NCBI GenBank assembly: GCA_002373165.1
Contig: DFJS01000063.1
Location: forward strand, 1 to 8,097
Length of the DNA stretch: 8,097 nucleotides
Origin: Ruminococcus sp. UBA3665
GTDB lineage: Bacteria > Bacillota > Clostridia > Oscillospirales > Ruminococcaceae
Direction of reading: 5' to 3'
This document shows, one piece after another, positions 1 to 6,411 of this stretch; positions within the stretch are counted from its first letter, which is position 1; each line of letters begins with the position of its first letter. The translations under genes were made by a program, and so were the position numbers. The notes under the pieces are model-generated. The model saw only the letters and a program-made list of their open reading frames with translations, was not told the origin of the DNA and did not search any database.

Positions 1-107
1 TCGCCGCATTTGGCGTTGCCGACTTCGCCGATGCCGTCAGCATCCGGAATTTCGCCGACATTGCGCGGATTTGTAAAATGATCCATAACTTTTTCACTGT
101 AATTCAT
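1..107 (-). CDS. nifU: NifU/IscU-like iron-sulfur cluster scaffold protein, N-terminal part only
   Basis: Only the first 35 codons lie in the window; the gene continues past the left edge. The peptide opens with MNYSEKVMDHFTNPRNVG and reaches a Gly-Asn-Ala-Lys-Cys-Gly stretch. This is the typical start of the NifU/IscU N-terminal scaffold domain, and the Cys is the first of its three cluster-binding cysteines. Such proteins receive sulfur from a cysteine desulfurase and assemble [2Fe-2S] or [4Fe-4S] clusters in the cytoplasm. The ATG at 107 is preceded by AGGAGG (116-121) with 8 bases of spacing. The gene starts 23 bases after the nifS stop codon on the same strand, so the two are almost certainly co-transcribed. 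Whether it is a single-domain Clostridium-type NifU or carries further domains cannot be seen here. Confidence 0.93.
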   Translation of the reverse strand, partial: MNYSEKVMDHFTNPRNVGEIPDADGIGEVGNAKCG

Positions 108-130
108 GATAAAATCCTCCTGATTTGTAA

Positions 131-1324
131 TTATACCAGTTTTTTGTTTTCTTTTGTGAGAGTTTCCCACATGGGAGACATGCTTCTCAGCCGTTCGACA
201 ATCTGGGGCAGTACCTCCAGAATATAATCAGCATCTTCTTCTGTGAAATCCTCGCCGAAGCTTAAGCGCAGAGAACCATGCGCTACCTCGTGAACCAGTC
301 CCAGCGACAGCAGCACATGCGACGGGTCAAGCGAGCCCGATGTGCAGGCAGAGCCGGAAGATGCCTGAATGCCGTAATAATCCAGCATTAATAATAAGCT
401 TTCGCCTTCAATGCCGACAATGGAAATATTGACATTGCCGCAGAGTCTTTTTTCTCTGTCGCCGTTGAGTCTTGTCTGATCAATTTTCAGAATGCCGTCA
501 ATCAGCTTGTTTCTCAGAGGCGTAAGCTTGGCAATTTTGCCGGGAATATCCGCTGTTGCCAGTTCCAGAGCTTTGGCAATGCCGATAATGCCGGGGACAT
601 TTTCTGTTCCGGCGCGTTTGCCGGATTCCTGACCGCCGCCGTGAATCAGGTTCGGCAGAAGAATGCCTTTTCTGACATACAGCACGCCCACGCCCTTGGG
701 CGCATGGAATTTATGGCCGGAAATTGAAAGCATATCAATATTCTGTGCCTTGACATCAATCGGCACATTGCCCACTGCCTGCACGGCATCTGTATGGAAC
801 AGGACTTTATGCTTTTTGCAGATTGCTCCGATTTCCGGAATCGGCTGAATTGTGCCGATTTCGTTATTGGCATACATGATAGTCACCAGAGCAGTATCTT
901 CCCGGATGGCATTTTCGACATCTTCGGGACTGACCAGACCTTCCGGGCTGACAGGCAGATAAGTGATTTCAAAGCCGTGTTTTTCAAGAAATTCGCAGGT
1001 ATGCAGTACAGCATGATGTTCAAATACGGTTGTGATAATATGCTTTTTGCCTTTGGCGGCCAGACGGTCAGCAGTGCCTTTGATTGCCCAGTTATCAGAT
1101 TCAGAACCGCCTGCTGTGAAATAAATTTCTTTGGGGTCAGCGTTCAGGCATTTTGCGACACGGGCACGGGCATCGAGAATGGCGCGTTCATTTTCGCGGC
1201 CTTTGGAATAAATGCTGGACGGATTGCCGAAATGCTCCTGAAAATAAGGCAGCATTTCTTTCAGCACTTCATCAGAAACAGCCGTTGTTGCGGCGTGATC
1301 AGCGTAGATATGACGTTTTTCCAT
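131..1324 (-). CDS. nifS: Cysteine desulfurase, NifS/IscS family
   Basis: This 397-residue pyridoxal-phosphate enzyme removes sulfur from L-cysteine, giving alanine and an enzyme persulfide that is passed to the NifU scaffold. Family landmarks are all present. The N-terminal YADHAATT motif is at about 7-14. The cofactor-contacting GGSESDN is at 72-78 and His104 lies in FEHHAV. NNEIG is at 153-157, with Asp179 and Gln182 in HTDAVQ. The Schiff-base lysine is Lys205 in SGHK. The catalytic Cys327 sits in SSGSACTSG, followed by a PSHVL element typical of group I (NifS/IscS) rather than SufS enzymes. Length is normal for the family. The ATG at 1324 has AAAGAGG at 1334-1340, 9 bases away. Two stacked promoters lie upstream and nifU follows directly. 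No iscR-type regulator gene is adjacent. The symbol iscS would be equally defensible. Confidence 0.97.
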   Translation of the reverse strand: MEKRHIYADHAATTAVSDEVLKEMLPYFQEHFGNPSSIYSKGRENERAILDARARVAKCLNADPKEIYFTAGGSESDNWAIKGTADRLAAKGKKHIITTVFEHHAVLHTCEFLEKHGFEITYLPVSPEGLVSPEDVENAIREDTALVTIMYANNEIGTIQPIPEIGAICKKHKVLFHTDAVQAVGNVPIDVKAQNIDMLSISGHKFHAPKGVGVLYVRKGILLPNLIHGGGQESGKRAGTENVPGIIGIAKALELATADIPGKIAKLTPLRNKLIDGILKIDQTRLNGDREKRLCGNVNISIVGIEGESLLLMLDYYGIQASSGSACTSGSLDPSHVLLSLGLVHEVAHGSLRLSFGEDFTEEDADYILEVLPQIVERLRSMSPMWETLTKENKKLV

Positions 1325-1358
1325 TTGTGAGAACCTCTTTTTCGATAAATTTTCTTAT

Positions 1359-1387
1359 ATTATACCATATCGATGTGAATAATACAA
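1359..1387 (-). promoter_or_regulatory. Proximal nifS promoter (P2), extended -10 type
   Basis: Read on the minus strand, TATAAT lies at 1364-1359 and is preceded by TGG, giving an extended -10 element. A weak -35 hexamer TTGTAT lies at 1387-1382, exactly 17 bp upstream. The expected start is near 1352, leaving a short leader of about 28 bases before the nifS ATG. The weak -35 and the palindrome just upstream of it suggest that this promoter may be regulated. Confidence 0.7.
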
Positions 1388-1391
1388 TATC

Positions 1392-1408
1392 AGTTAGACA
1401 GACTAACT
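1392..1408. promoter_or_regulatory. 17-bp palindrome between the two nifS promoters, candidate operator
   Basis: The sequence AGTTAG-ACAGA-CTAACT is a perfect 6-bp inverted repeat around a 5-base centre. It lies 4 bp upstream of the P2 -35 element and about 50 bp downstream of the P1 start. A protein bound here could block elongation from P1 or modulate P2. Fe-S biogenesis operons in Firmicutes are often controlled by Rrf2/IscR-type repressors, but I cannot match this palindrome to a known consensus, so the regulator is unknown. Confidence 0.45.
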
Positions 1409-1446
1409 ATGTTAAAACCTAAGAACAGGCAATTGATTTTTTTGAT

Positions 1447-1459
1447 AATCCGGCGGACT
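1447..1459 (-). other. Small stem-loop at the predicted 5' end of the P1 nifS transcript
   Basis: The predicted P1 transcript would begin at about 1459 with AGUCC-GCC-GGAUU. This is a 5-bp stem including one G-U pair, with a 3-base loop, sitting at +1. It is short and would be only marginally stable, so it may be chance. Confidence 0.25.
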
Positions 1460-1465
1460 GTTTCA

Positions 1466-1494
1466 ATTATAACAAAAAACAAAGAATTTGTCAA
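1466..1494 (-). promoter_or_regulatory. Distal nifS promoter (P1), perfect consensus sigma-A type
   Basis: On the minus strand TTGACA (1494-1489) and TATAAT (1471-1466) are both perfect consensus hexamers separated by exactly 17 bp. A TGT precedes the -10, so it is extended as well. The start is expected near 1459, giving a leader of about 135 bases before nifS. No other gene lies between it and nifS on this strand, so it should serve nifS-nifU. Confidence 0.85.
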
Positions 1495-1523
1495 GAGTAT
1501 TTTAACAAAAACTCACAAAAGCG

Positions 1524-1551
1524 AAATCTGCCCGGAAATACGGACAGATTT
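1524..1551 (-). terminator. Rho-independent-type terminator after thrB
   Basis: On the minus strand an 11-bp stem (AAATCTGTCCG paired with CGGGCAGATTT, one U-G wobble) encloses a 6-base loop. It lies 7 bases after the thrB stop codon and is followed by interrupted T-rich sequence (TTTCGCTTTTG, then GAGTTTTTG). It separates thrB transcription from the nifS promoters just downstream. Confidence 0.75.
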
Positions 1552-1558
1552 TCAGGAA

Positions 1559-2446
1559 TTATAATAAAACACAGCCGGCGTTGTCAATTTTAAGGTCATG
1601 AACTTCCCAGTCTTTCAGCCCGGCGTTATCCAGCGAGAAACGCATTTTCCCGGCAAAATAAGTATTTTCTTCATCGGCAATTGCCATGACGGTAGGGCCG
1701 GCTCCGGAAATATAGGCCGCATAGGCCCCGTGTGCATAGGCAATATCGAAGACTTCTCTTGCATGAGGGATCAAGGCCATTCTGTAAGGCTGGTGAAGCT
1801 TATCATGTGTAGCTGTCCGCAGGTTTTCAAATTTTCCAGTCAGAAGAGAGGCCGAAAATAAAGCGGCTCTGGAAAGATTATAAACAGCATCCTTGTGAGA
1901 GACTTCCGATGGCAGACAGGCTCTGGCCTTTTCGGTTTTGAGTTCAAAATCGGGAATCATGGCGACAAATCTTAATTTTGTATAGACTTCCTGCTTTACC
2001 CAGTGAACGCGCCGGCCGTCGAAGACTGCTGTCACAATGCCGCCCAGTAGGGCGGGGGCAGTATTATCGGGATGGCCTTCAATTTGTGCGGCCAGATCGA
2101 CAAGATCATCCGTATTCAGAGGATTGCCCAGCAGTGTATTTGCGCCGACCAGTCCGGCCACGATACAGGCCGAACTCGAACCAAGGCCGCGGGTCATGGG
2201 GATTCTGTCATGCTGAATCAGTTTCAGGCCTGTTAATTTTTTTCCGCAGACTTCAAACAGATCTTTTGCCGAAGTATAAATCAGATTTTTTTCATCTGTG
2301 GGGACGTTCGGATTTTCCGGCGCGGAAATTTCAATTCTGTCGTTTTCTTCCATTTCGATTGTATTATAATATTGCAGCGCAAGACCAAGGGCATCGAAGC
2401 CCGCGCCAAGATTGGCACTTGTGGCAGGAACCTGCAAAGTAATCAT
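1559..2446 (-). CDS. thrB: Homoserine kinase (GHMP kinase family)
   Basis: This 295-residue cytoplasmic enzyme phosphorylates L-homoserine with ATP to O-phosphohomoserine, the substrate of threonine synthase. All three GHMP-kinase motifs are visible. The N-terminal PATSANLGAGFDALGLAL is at 7-24. The ATP-binding loop P-M-T-R-G-L-G-S-S-S-A is at 83-93. The C-terminal SGAGPTVMA starts at 247. The homoserine-kinase-specific EGHPDN lies at 123-128. Length is normal. The ATG at 2446 is preceded by AGAAGGAG (2459-2466) with a rather long 12-base gap. The gene starts 23 bases after the stop of the 99-residue ORF, so it is probably the last gene of that operon. No thrC or hom gene is adjacent here, which is a little unusual. 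A terminator hairpin follows at 1524-1551. Confidence 0.97.
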   Translation of the reverse strand: MITLQVPATSANLGAGFDALGLALQYYNTIEMEENDRIEISAPENPNVPTDEKNLIYTSAKDLFEVCGKKLTGLKLIQHDRIPMTRGLGSSSACIVAGLVGANTLLGNPLNTDDLVDLAAQIEGHPDNTAPALLGGIVTAVFDGRRVHWVKQEVYTKLRFVAMIPDFELKTEKARACLPSEVSHKDAVYNLSRAALFSASLLTGKFENLRTATHDKLHQPYRMALIPHAREVFDIAYAHGAYAAYISGAGPTVMAIADEENTYFAGKMRFSLDNAGLKDWEVHDLKIDNAGCVLL

Positions 2447-2469
2447 ATTAATAATCAGCTCCTTCTGGA

Positions 2470-2769
2470 TTAATTATGATGCCAGCCGAGTATTTTTTTC
2501 CAAGGGACGGCTATAATTCCGAATGACTGGGAATCATGAGAATTTTTGGCATAAACATGTTCGTAATCTTCTCCGGCATCATTCTGAACATGCCGCATAA
2601 AAAGAGTCCATTCTTCTGAAATTTCGGGTTGCAGATTTTTGATGTGTTTTAAAAATTCCTGAAAGATTTTCTGTGTGTGATGCAAATCCGGCGAATCCGT
2701 ACAGAGTTTTAAAAATTCTTTTGTGAGAGCGGCTTCTTCACAGGCATGTAAGATTTGATAAAAATACAT
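2470..2769 (-). CDS. Hypothetical 99-residue cytoplasmic protein upstream of thrB
   Basis: I do not recognise a characterised family. The protein is 99 residues, with no signal peptide or membrane segment. An acidic and aromatic helical N-terminal half (through about residue 55) is followed by a stretch with DYEHVYAKN near 68-76. It ends in VPWKKILGWHHN. The Pro-Trp-x-x-x-Leu-Gly ending recalls small uncharacterised Firmicutes proteins (DUF6557 from memory, unverified). I chose the ATG at 2769 because AGGAG overlaps the stop codon of the upstream gene and sits 7 bases before it. A longer frame reaching 2850 would overlap the upstream coding sequence by 71 bases. The 10-base gap to the previous gene implies translational coupling. 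The gap to thrB is 23 bases. Confidence 0.82.
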   Translation of the reverse strand: MYFYQILHACEEAALTKEFLKLCTDSPDLHHTQKIFQEFLKHIKNLQPEISEEWTLFMRHVQNDAGEDYEHVYAKNSHDSQSFGIIAVPWKKILGWHHN

Positions 2770-2779
2770 AAAACAGCTC

Positions 2780-3130
2780 CTATTGTAGTACCTGATCTGT
2801 TTTGAACTGATACGAAAGATAGGGCATGGAAATTCCCCAGATATCGTCATAATTGATTCTTAATCCTGTTACTTTTCCTGTGACAATAACCGGAGTCTGC
2901 ATGTTTTGTCGGGCAGTTAAATTCTCGTCAGACAGAACCAGGATTGTTTTTGTCTGATTCTGGTTTGTATGGGCAATATAATAATTTTCGGCAGGCTGGC
3001 CGTCTATCAAAGAAACAGGCTGAATATAATACAGCGTTCTGTTATGGAACAGAAAATCATAGATCGCTTTGGAAAACAGAACACTCAGAAGCAGAAAAAC
3101 AGGAATCAGATATTTTTTTCTGAATTTCAT
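2780..3130 (-). CDS. Hypothetical 116-residue membrane-anchored extracytoplasmic protein
   Basis: The N-terminus is basic (MKFRKK), followed by a single hydrophobic segment at about 7-27. There is no lipobox cysteine and no clear signal-peptidase site, so an uncleaved signal anchor with the remaining roughly 90 residues outside is most likely. The outer part is mainly beta-like in pattern. It includes TPVIVTGKVTGL near 80-91 followed by an Ile-Trp-Gly-Ile segment, which is reminiscent of an OB-type barrel; this is a pattern guess, not a family match. The ATG at 3130 has a strong AAGGAGG (3138-3144) 7 bases away. It is the first gene of a tight run with the 99-residue ORF and thrB. I see no convincing promoter between it and the yfhO-family gene, so it may depend on read-through. 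Confidence 0.85.
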   Translation of the reverse strand: MKFRKKYLIPVFLLLSVLFSKAIYDFLFHNRTLYYIQPVSLIDGQPAENYYIAHTNQNQTKTILVLSDENLTARQNMQTPVIVTGKVTGLRINYDDIWGISMPYLSYQFKTDQVLQ

Positions 3131-3181
3131 GATAAATCCTCCTTTTTTAATATATGAGACAGCCGTCGGATTTGATACAGC

Positions 3182-3206
3182 AAAGGACGGCAGAATACCG
3201 TCCTTT
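3182..3206 (-). terminator. Stem-loop after the YfhO-family gene, weak terminator or attenuator
   Basis: AAAGGACGG and CCGTCCTTT form a perfect 9-bp stem with a 7-base loop, 14 bases after the stop codon of the large membrane protein gene. On the minus strand the stem is followed by GCTGTATC, not a U-tract, so termination may be incomplete. On the plus strand a T-run follows after CTGA, but no plus-strand gene is present upstream. Confidence 0.55.
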
Positions 3207-3220
3207 CTGATTTTTCCGGA

Positions 3221-6097
3221 TTAAGATGCAGCTTTTTCAGCCTGCATAGCCTCGCGTCTCTTGTTGCGGACTTTTGCAATCAGGACTTTATTATTTTTTC
3301 TGTCATATTGATAGAACATGATAATAATGACAATACCCACTGCCAGCATCAGCACACCCAGAACAAAATAAGGCGGCGTATAGCTCATAGTGATAGTATG
3401 AGTTCCGGCTTCCAGCGGAACATAAATCATAGCTTTCAGGCAGTGAGGTGTTTCTTCCTGCTCTGTTTCCGGATTGGTGACTGTCACTTTCCGGCCGTCT
3501 ACTTTCACAGTCCAGCCGTCTTCATACGGGATGGAAGTAAACAGAATCTGATTTTCCTGGGCAGTGACTGTACCGCGCAGATAGGTGGCATTGAATTTCT
3601 GAAGATCCAGCTGCTGTGTTTTCAGAACATCAATATCCTCCTGGAAGACTTCTTCATTGAAATAATAGAAATACGGTGCTTTGATGATGGTTGCATTCTG
3701 GTCATTGTCGACAGTCACACGCAGGGAAATTTTTGTGCCGGGTTCGTATACGCCAAGGTCAAGAATGCAGTAATTTCTTGTCTCGAAATATCTGCCGAAC
3801 GGCTTGAACTGATAGTCTTCTATCACATTGTCCCAGGTACCAAGCCACAGATTGACGGCCTGTTCGTTTTCGGTTTTCAGATAAGCATAAATTCTTTTGT
3901 TGGCAGTTACGGTAAAGCGATAATCGATTGTCGGGTCGCCGCTTTCCATTTTGGTATACGTGGGCTGACCGTTGTAATCCGAAACAGTAACAGCTCCCAG
4001 TACTGTTTCCAGATCGGAAACAGGTGTATAATATTCTGTTACAGATGCAATATTGCCGGCTTCGTCAAACTGTGTTTCGTTCATCATGGTGCTTAACAGA
4101 ACGTTCTGACTGTTGAAAGGATTATCATTGCCCAGGTGATCAATTCTCAGCAGGTCACTGCTGACAAGATAGCACATGCCCAGTGCATTGGGATTCTGAT
4201 AAATGCTGATAGTTTTGTTTTTCGGCGAACCGTCTTCGTTGGGGTCGTCATAGTCATCGTAATTATATTCCTCTACTTTGTTATAAGACGGATGCAGAAG
4301 CGGACGGTAATCATTATCGCCTCTGTCCAGAACGTACTTGATGCCAAGCAGGGAATCGGCCAGTTCTGTTGTGCCGTCGTATCTGGAATAATAACTTCTC
4401 ATGTTATAGCCCATAGTTTCGATGAAATTCAGTGTCTGTGCGTTCATGACAGAGCTGGAATGTGTCAGGCCTTTCAGGCCAAATGCCATATTGTCATTGA
4501 CGCATCTGGTAAATGTTTTTTCAGAACGATACAGACCGGAATCAAGTTTTTCCATCTTATCGACAGCGGCACGGCCGGACTGCACAAAAGTTCTGTAAGA
4601 TGCACGGGAAGAATAGGCTACTTCCTTATCGACAGCGTGCATAGTTTCTACAGTATTGAACATCAGTTCTCCGGAAACAGCACAAAGCATGATAATCGGC
4701 AGAACAAGCCGCGATTTTTTGACAATCATGCCGTACAGCAGCAGCAGATATACCGCAGATAAGCCGATGGAAAGCCAGATAGATTTCATTTCGTCCATGC
4801 TGTCATAATTCTGCGAATTGATATACAGGCATAATGCCAGAAATCCGAAAAAGACTCCGCCCAGATAGTTCAGGTCTACATGTTCCAGCTCTTTGAAAGA
4901 GGATGCGGCCATGGAAAGCAGAATGAATGATACAATGAACGAATAGCGGAAAGGCAGCCAGTTCGGCACCTGACCGCCGTGCCACCACATATCCAGGGGC
5001 TTGATATACATGCTGAAAAACATCACCAGCAAAAGAAATCCATAGCCTAATTTAGATCTGAGTGTAATTTTCCTGTTCAGGAAAAACAGCGGCAGAAGCA
5101 CAACGGTCAGAATACCGCAGTAGATTTCCGGACTGCCCTGCACGTTGACAGAGTCATACTGACAGGTCAGCAGCTGCCGGAACAGAATAATCGGGTCAAA
5201 CTGTGTTTTGAAACTGTAATCCGGCTCGGTAAAATCAAATTTGCCCAGCGAAAGTGCCTTGTATACAGGCAGAATCATAAAGGCGGCACACATCACAGCA
5301 ACAATGGTGCATACGCCGAATGTCATGCAGGTGTAGAACATATCTGAAATTTTGCGGTTTTTCTGCTCTGTGCCGAAAAAAAGATAGTAAATAAAATAAA
5401 TTGCTGTGAAAATGCCAATCATGTAGCCAATATAGAAATTTGCTACAAACATGACGGCAATGGGAATAATATAATTGATTTTTCTGCCGTCGTCTATCAG
5501 ATATTCCACGCCCAGCGCAATCAGCGGCAGAAAAACAAGACCGTCCAGCCACATGGGGTCAATTGTCTGAATTACCATATAGGCCATCAGAGAATATAAA
5601 ATGCCAAACATTAATGCCGGCAGCGGCTGTAATTTCTTGCTTTTTTGCAGATAAACATGAAATGTCAGGCTTGCCGAACCAATTTTTGCAAGAATCATAA
5701 GCAGCAGACTGGTCAGCATCATTTTTTCCGGCAGAAGCATGACAATCAATGTGAACGGGCTCGCCAGATAATAGCCAATGACTCCCATATAACCGCCGGA
5801 AAGATTCCGGCTCCAGTTGTAGAAAATACTGCCGTCTCCCCAGAAGGCATCCCGCAGAGCCTCAAAATAATAAACATACTGTGCATTGAAGTCCAGCGCA
5901 AGGACAGACTGCTCCCCGAACGGGTAAAGCCCGAAGATTGCATAGCAGATATACATCAGGATGATCGGGATAAAAAAGGCCATCAGGTAATAACGGCTGC
6001 GGAAAAACCAGTCTTTCAGTCCTGTGCCGGATGCTTTTTTGGTCTGCTGTGCGGCAGGTCTGGAAACAGGTACTTTTTCCGATGTTGAGTTTTCCAT
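3221..6097 (-). CDS. yfhO: YfhO-family polytopic membrane protein, probable GT-C glycosyltransferase
   Basis: This 958-residue protein has a basic cytoplasmic N-terminus and a first membrane helix at about 37-57. The loop after it carries LDFNAQY (68-74), placed like the acidic catalytic loop of GT-C enzymes, and then NWSRNLSGGY (94-103). About a dozen further hydrophobic segments run to about residue 475, with DPMWLDG near 180-186 and a WLPFRYSF element near 380-387. A large extracytoplasmic domain (about 480-905) ends with the family-typical PYEDGWTVKVDG near 857-868. A last helix (about 910-930) is followed by a very basic tail. In Bacillus subtilis, YfhO works with CsbB and GtcA to put GlcNAc on lipoteichoic acid; the sugar and acceptor here are unknown, and no csbB or gtcA homologue is adjacent. 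AAGGAGG (6104-6110) lies 6 bases before the ATG. It is transcribed from its own promoter. Confidence 0.88.
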   Translation of the reverse strand: MENSTSEKVPVSRPAAQQTKKASGTGLKDWFFRSRYYLMAFFIPIILMYICYAIFGLYPFGEQSVLALDFNAQYVYYFEALRDAFWGDGSIFYNWSRNLSGGYMGVIGYYLASPFTLIVMLLPEKMMLTSLLLMILAKIGSASLTFHVYLQKSKKLQPLPALMFGILYSLMAYMVIQTIDPMWLDGLVFLPLIALGVEYLIDDGRKINYIIPIAVMFVANFYIGYMIGIFTAIYFIYYLFFGTEQKNRKISDMFYTCMTFGVCTIVAVMCAAFMILPVYKALSLGKFDFTEPDYSFKTQFDPIILFRQLLTCQYDSVNVQGSPEIYCGILTVVLLPLFFLNRKITLRSKLGYGFLLLVMFFSMYIKPLDMWWHGGQVPNWLPFRYSFIVSFILLSMAASSFKELEHVDLNYLGGVFFGFLALCLYINSQNYDSMDEMKSIWLSIGLSAVYLLLLYGMIVKKSRLVLPIIMLCAVSGELMFNTVETMHAVDKEVAYSSRASYRTFVQSGRAAVDKMEKLDSGLYRSEKTFTRCVNDNMAFGLKGLTHSSSVMNAQTLNFIETMGYNMRSYYSRYDGTTELADSLLGIKYVLDRGDNDYRPLLHPSYNKVEEYNYDDYDDPNEDGSPKNKTISIYQNPNALGMCYLVSSDLLRIDHLGNDNPFNSQNVLLSTMMNETQFDEAGNIASVTEYYTPVSDLETVLGAVTVSDYNGQPTYTKMESGDPTIDYRFTVTANKRIYAYLKTENEQAVNLWLGTWDNVIEDYQFKPFGRYFETRNYCILDLGVYEPGTKISLRVTVDNDQNATIIKAPYFYYFNEEVFQEDIDVLKTQQLDLQKFNATYLRGTVTAQENQILFTSIPYEDGWTVKVDGRKVTVTNPETEQEETPHCLKAMIYVPLEAGTHTITMSYTPPYFVLGVLMLAVGIVIIIMFYQYDRKNNKVLIAKVRNKRREAMQAEKAAS

Positions 6098-6139
6098 GTT
6101 GTTCCTCCTTGTTCTTGATATTTTTTTGAAAAACGCTGT

Positions 6140-6160
6140 ATCTGCTTAAAAACCGCAGAT
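6140..6160 (-). other. Stem-loop at the predicted 5' end of the yfhO transcript
   Basis: On the minus strand ATCTGC (6160-6155) and GCAGAT (6145-6140) form a perfect 6-bp stem with a 9-base loop. The base expected as +1 for the promoter at 6167-6195 is about 6160, the first base of the stem. A 5'-terminal hairpin of this kind could shield the mRNA from 5'-end-dependent decay; that role is inference. Confidence 0.45.
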
Positions 6161-6166
6161 GTAGTT

Positions 6167-6195
6167 ATTATACCATGCTTTTCCGCATTTTGCAA
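6167..6195 (-). promoter_or_regulatory. Promoter of the yfhO-family gene
   Basis: Read on the minus strand: -35 TTGCAA (6195-6190), 17-bp spacer, TGG-extended -10 TATAAT (6172-6167). The predicted start is near 6160, giving a leader of about 63 bases that ends in AAGGAGG. Confidence 0.8.
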
Positions 6196-6199
6196 GTGG

Positions 6200-6265
6200 A
6201 AAATCGCTTTTTTGCGGCCGAAACGGTACATTTTCAGAGCGAAATTTTAAAAATCGTGATTTTGC
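6200..6265. repeat. Pair of 16-base direct repeats 50 bp apart in the divergent region
   Basis: AAAATCG-N4-TTTGC occurs at 6200-6215 and again at 6250-6265, 13 of 16 bases identical, exactly 50 bp apart. The first copy lies just upstream of the yfhO -35 element, the second between the two divergent promoters. The second copy also contains a palindrome (AAAATC-GT-GATTTT). They could be binding sites of a shared regulator, but AT-rich sequence makes chance matches easy. Confidence 0.3.
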
Positions 6266-6345
6266 ACAAATCTGACCGGGCAAGCCCTGCAAATCAGGAT
6301 ATTTTTGCTTGAACCTTTATAACCATAAAATTCATAGTTTCTCTA

Positions 6346-6374
6346 TAGACAAATCCGGAAAATTATGCTATAAT
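6346..6374 (+). promoter_or_regulatory. Promoter of the aldose 1-epimerase gene
   Basis: A -35 hexamer TAGACA (6346-6351, one mismatch to consensus), 17-bp spacer, and TGC-extended -10 TATAAT (6369-6374). The start is expected near 6381, about 31 bases before the ATG at 6412. Confidence 0.83.
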
Positions 6375-6411
6375 AAAATTATCTATATTAGCTATAAGGA
6401 GGATTTTTTCT

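Larger units (their letters stand above)
6098..6411. other. Divergent intergenic region between yfhO-family gene and epimerase gene
   Basis: These 314 bases hold no credible gene. The left part contains the yfhO leader and promoter, the right part the epimerase promoter and ribosome site. The central stretch (about 6200-6345) is AT-rich. It contains a 16-base direct repeat pair, a short AAAATC-GT-GATTTT palindrome at 6250-6263, and a GGGC-AA-GCCC palindrome around 6278-6287. No riboswitch is recognisable. Confidence 0.6.

Noticed and set aside
794..1330. A 178-codon plus-strand frame opposite nifS
   Set aside because: Antisense to the conserved coding sequence, and no family resemblance.
1325..1465. 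A riboswitch or T-box in the long P1 leader of nifS
   Set aside because: No conserved riboswitch core, T-box motif or terminator/antiterminator pair could be recognised; the leader contains a second promoter and a palindrome instead.
2770..2850. Upstream extension of the 99-residue ORF to an ATG at 2850
   Set aside because: It would overlap the upstream gene by 71 bases; the ATG at 2769 has a well-placed AGGAG and a 10-base gap.
3308..4096. A 262-codon open frame on the plus strand inside the yfhO-family gene (also shorter ones at 4136-4762 and 5645-6088)
   Set aside because: Cys-, His- and Ile-rich low-plausibility peptides antisense to a long, well-supported gene, without ribosome sites.
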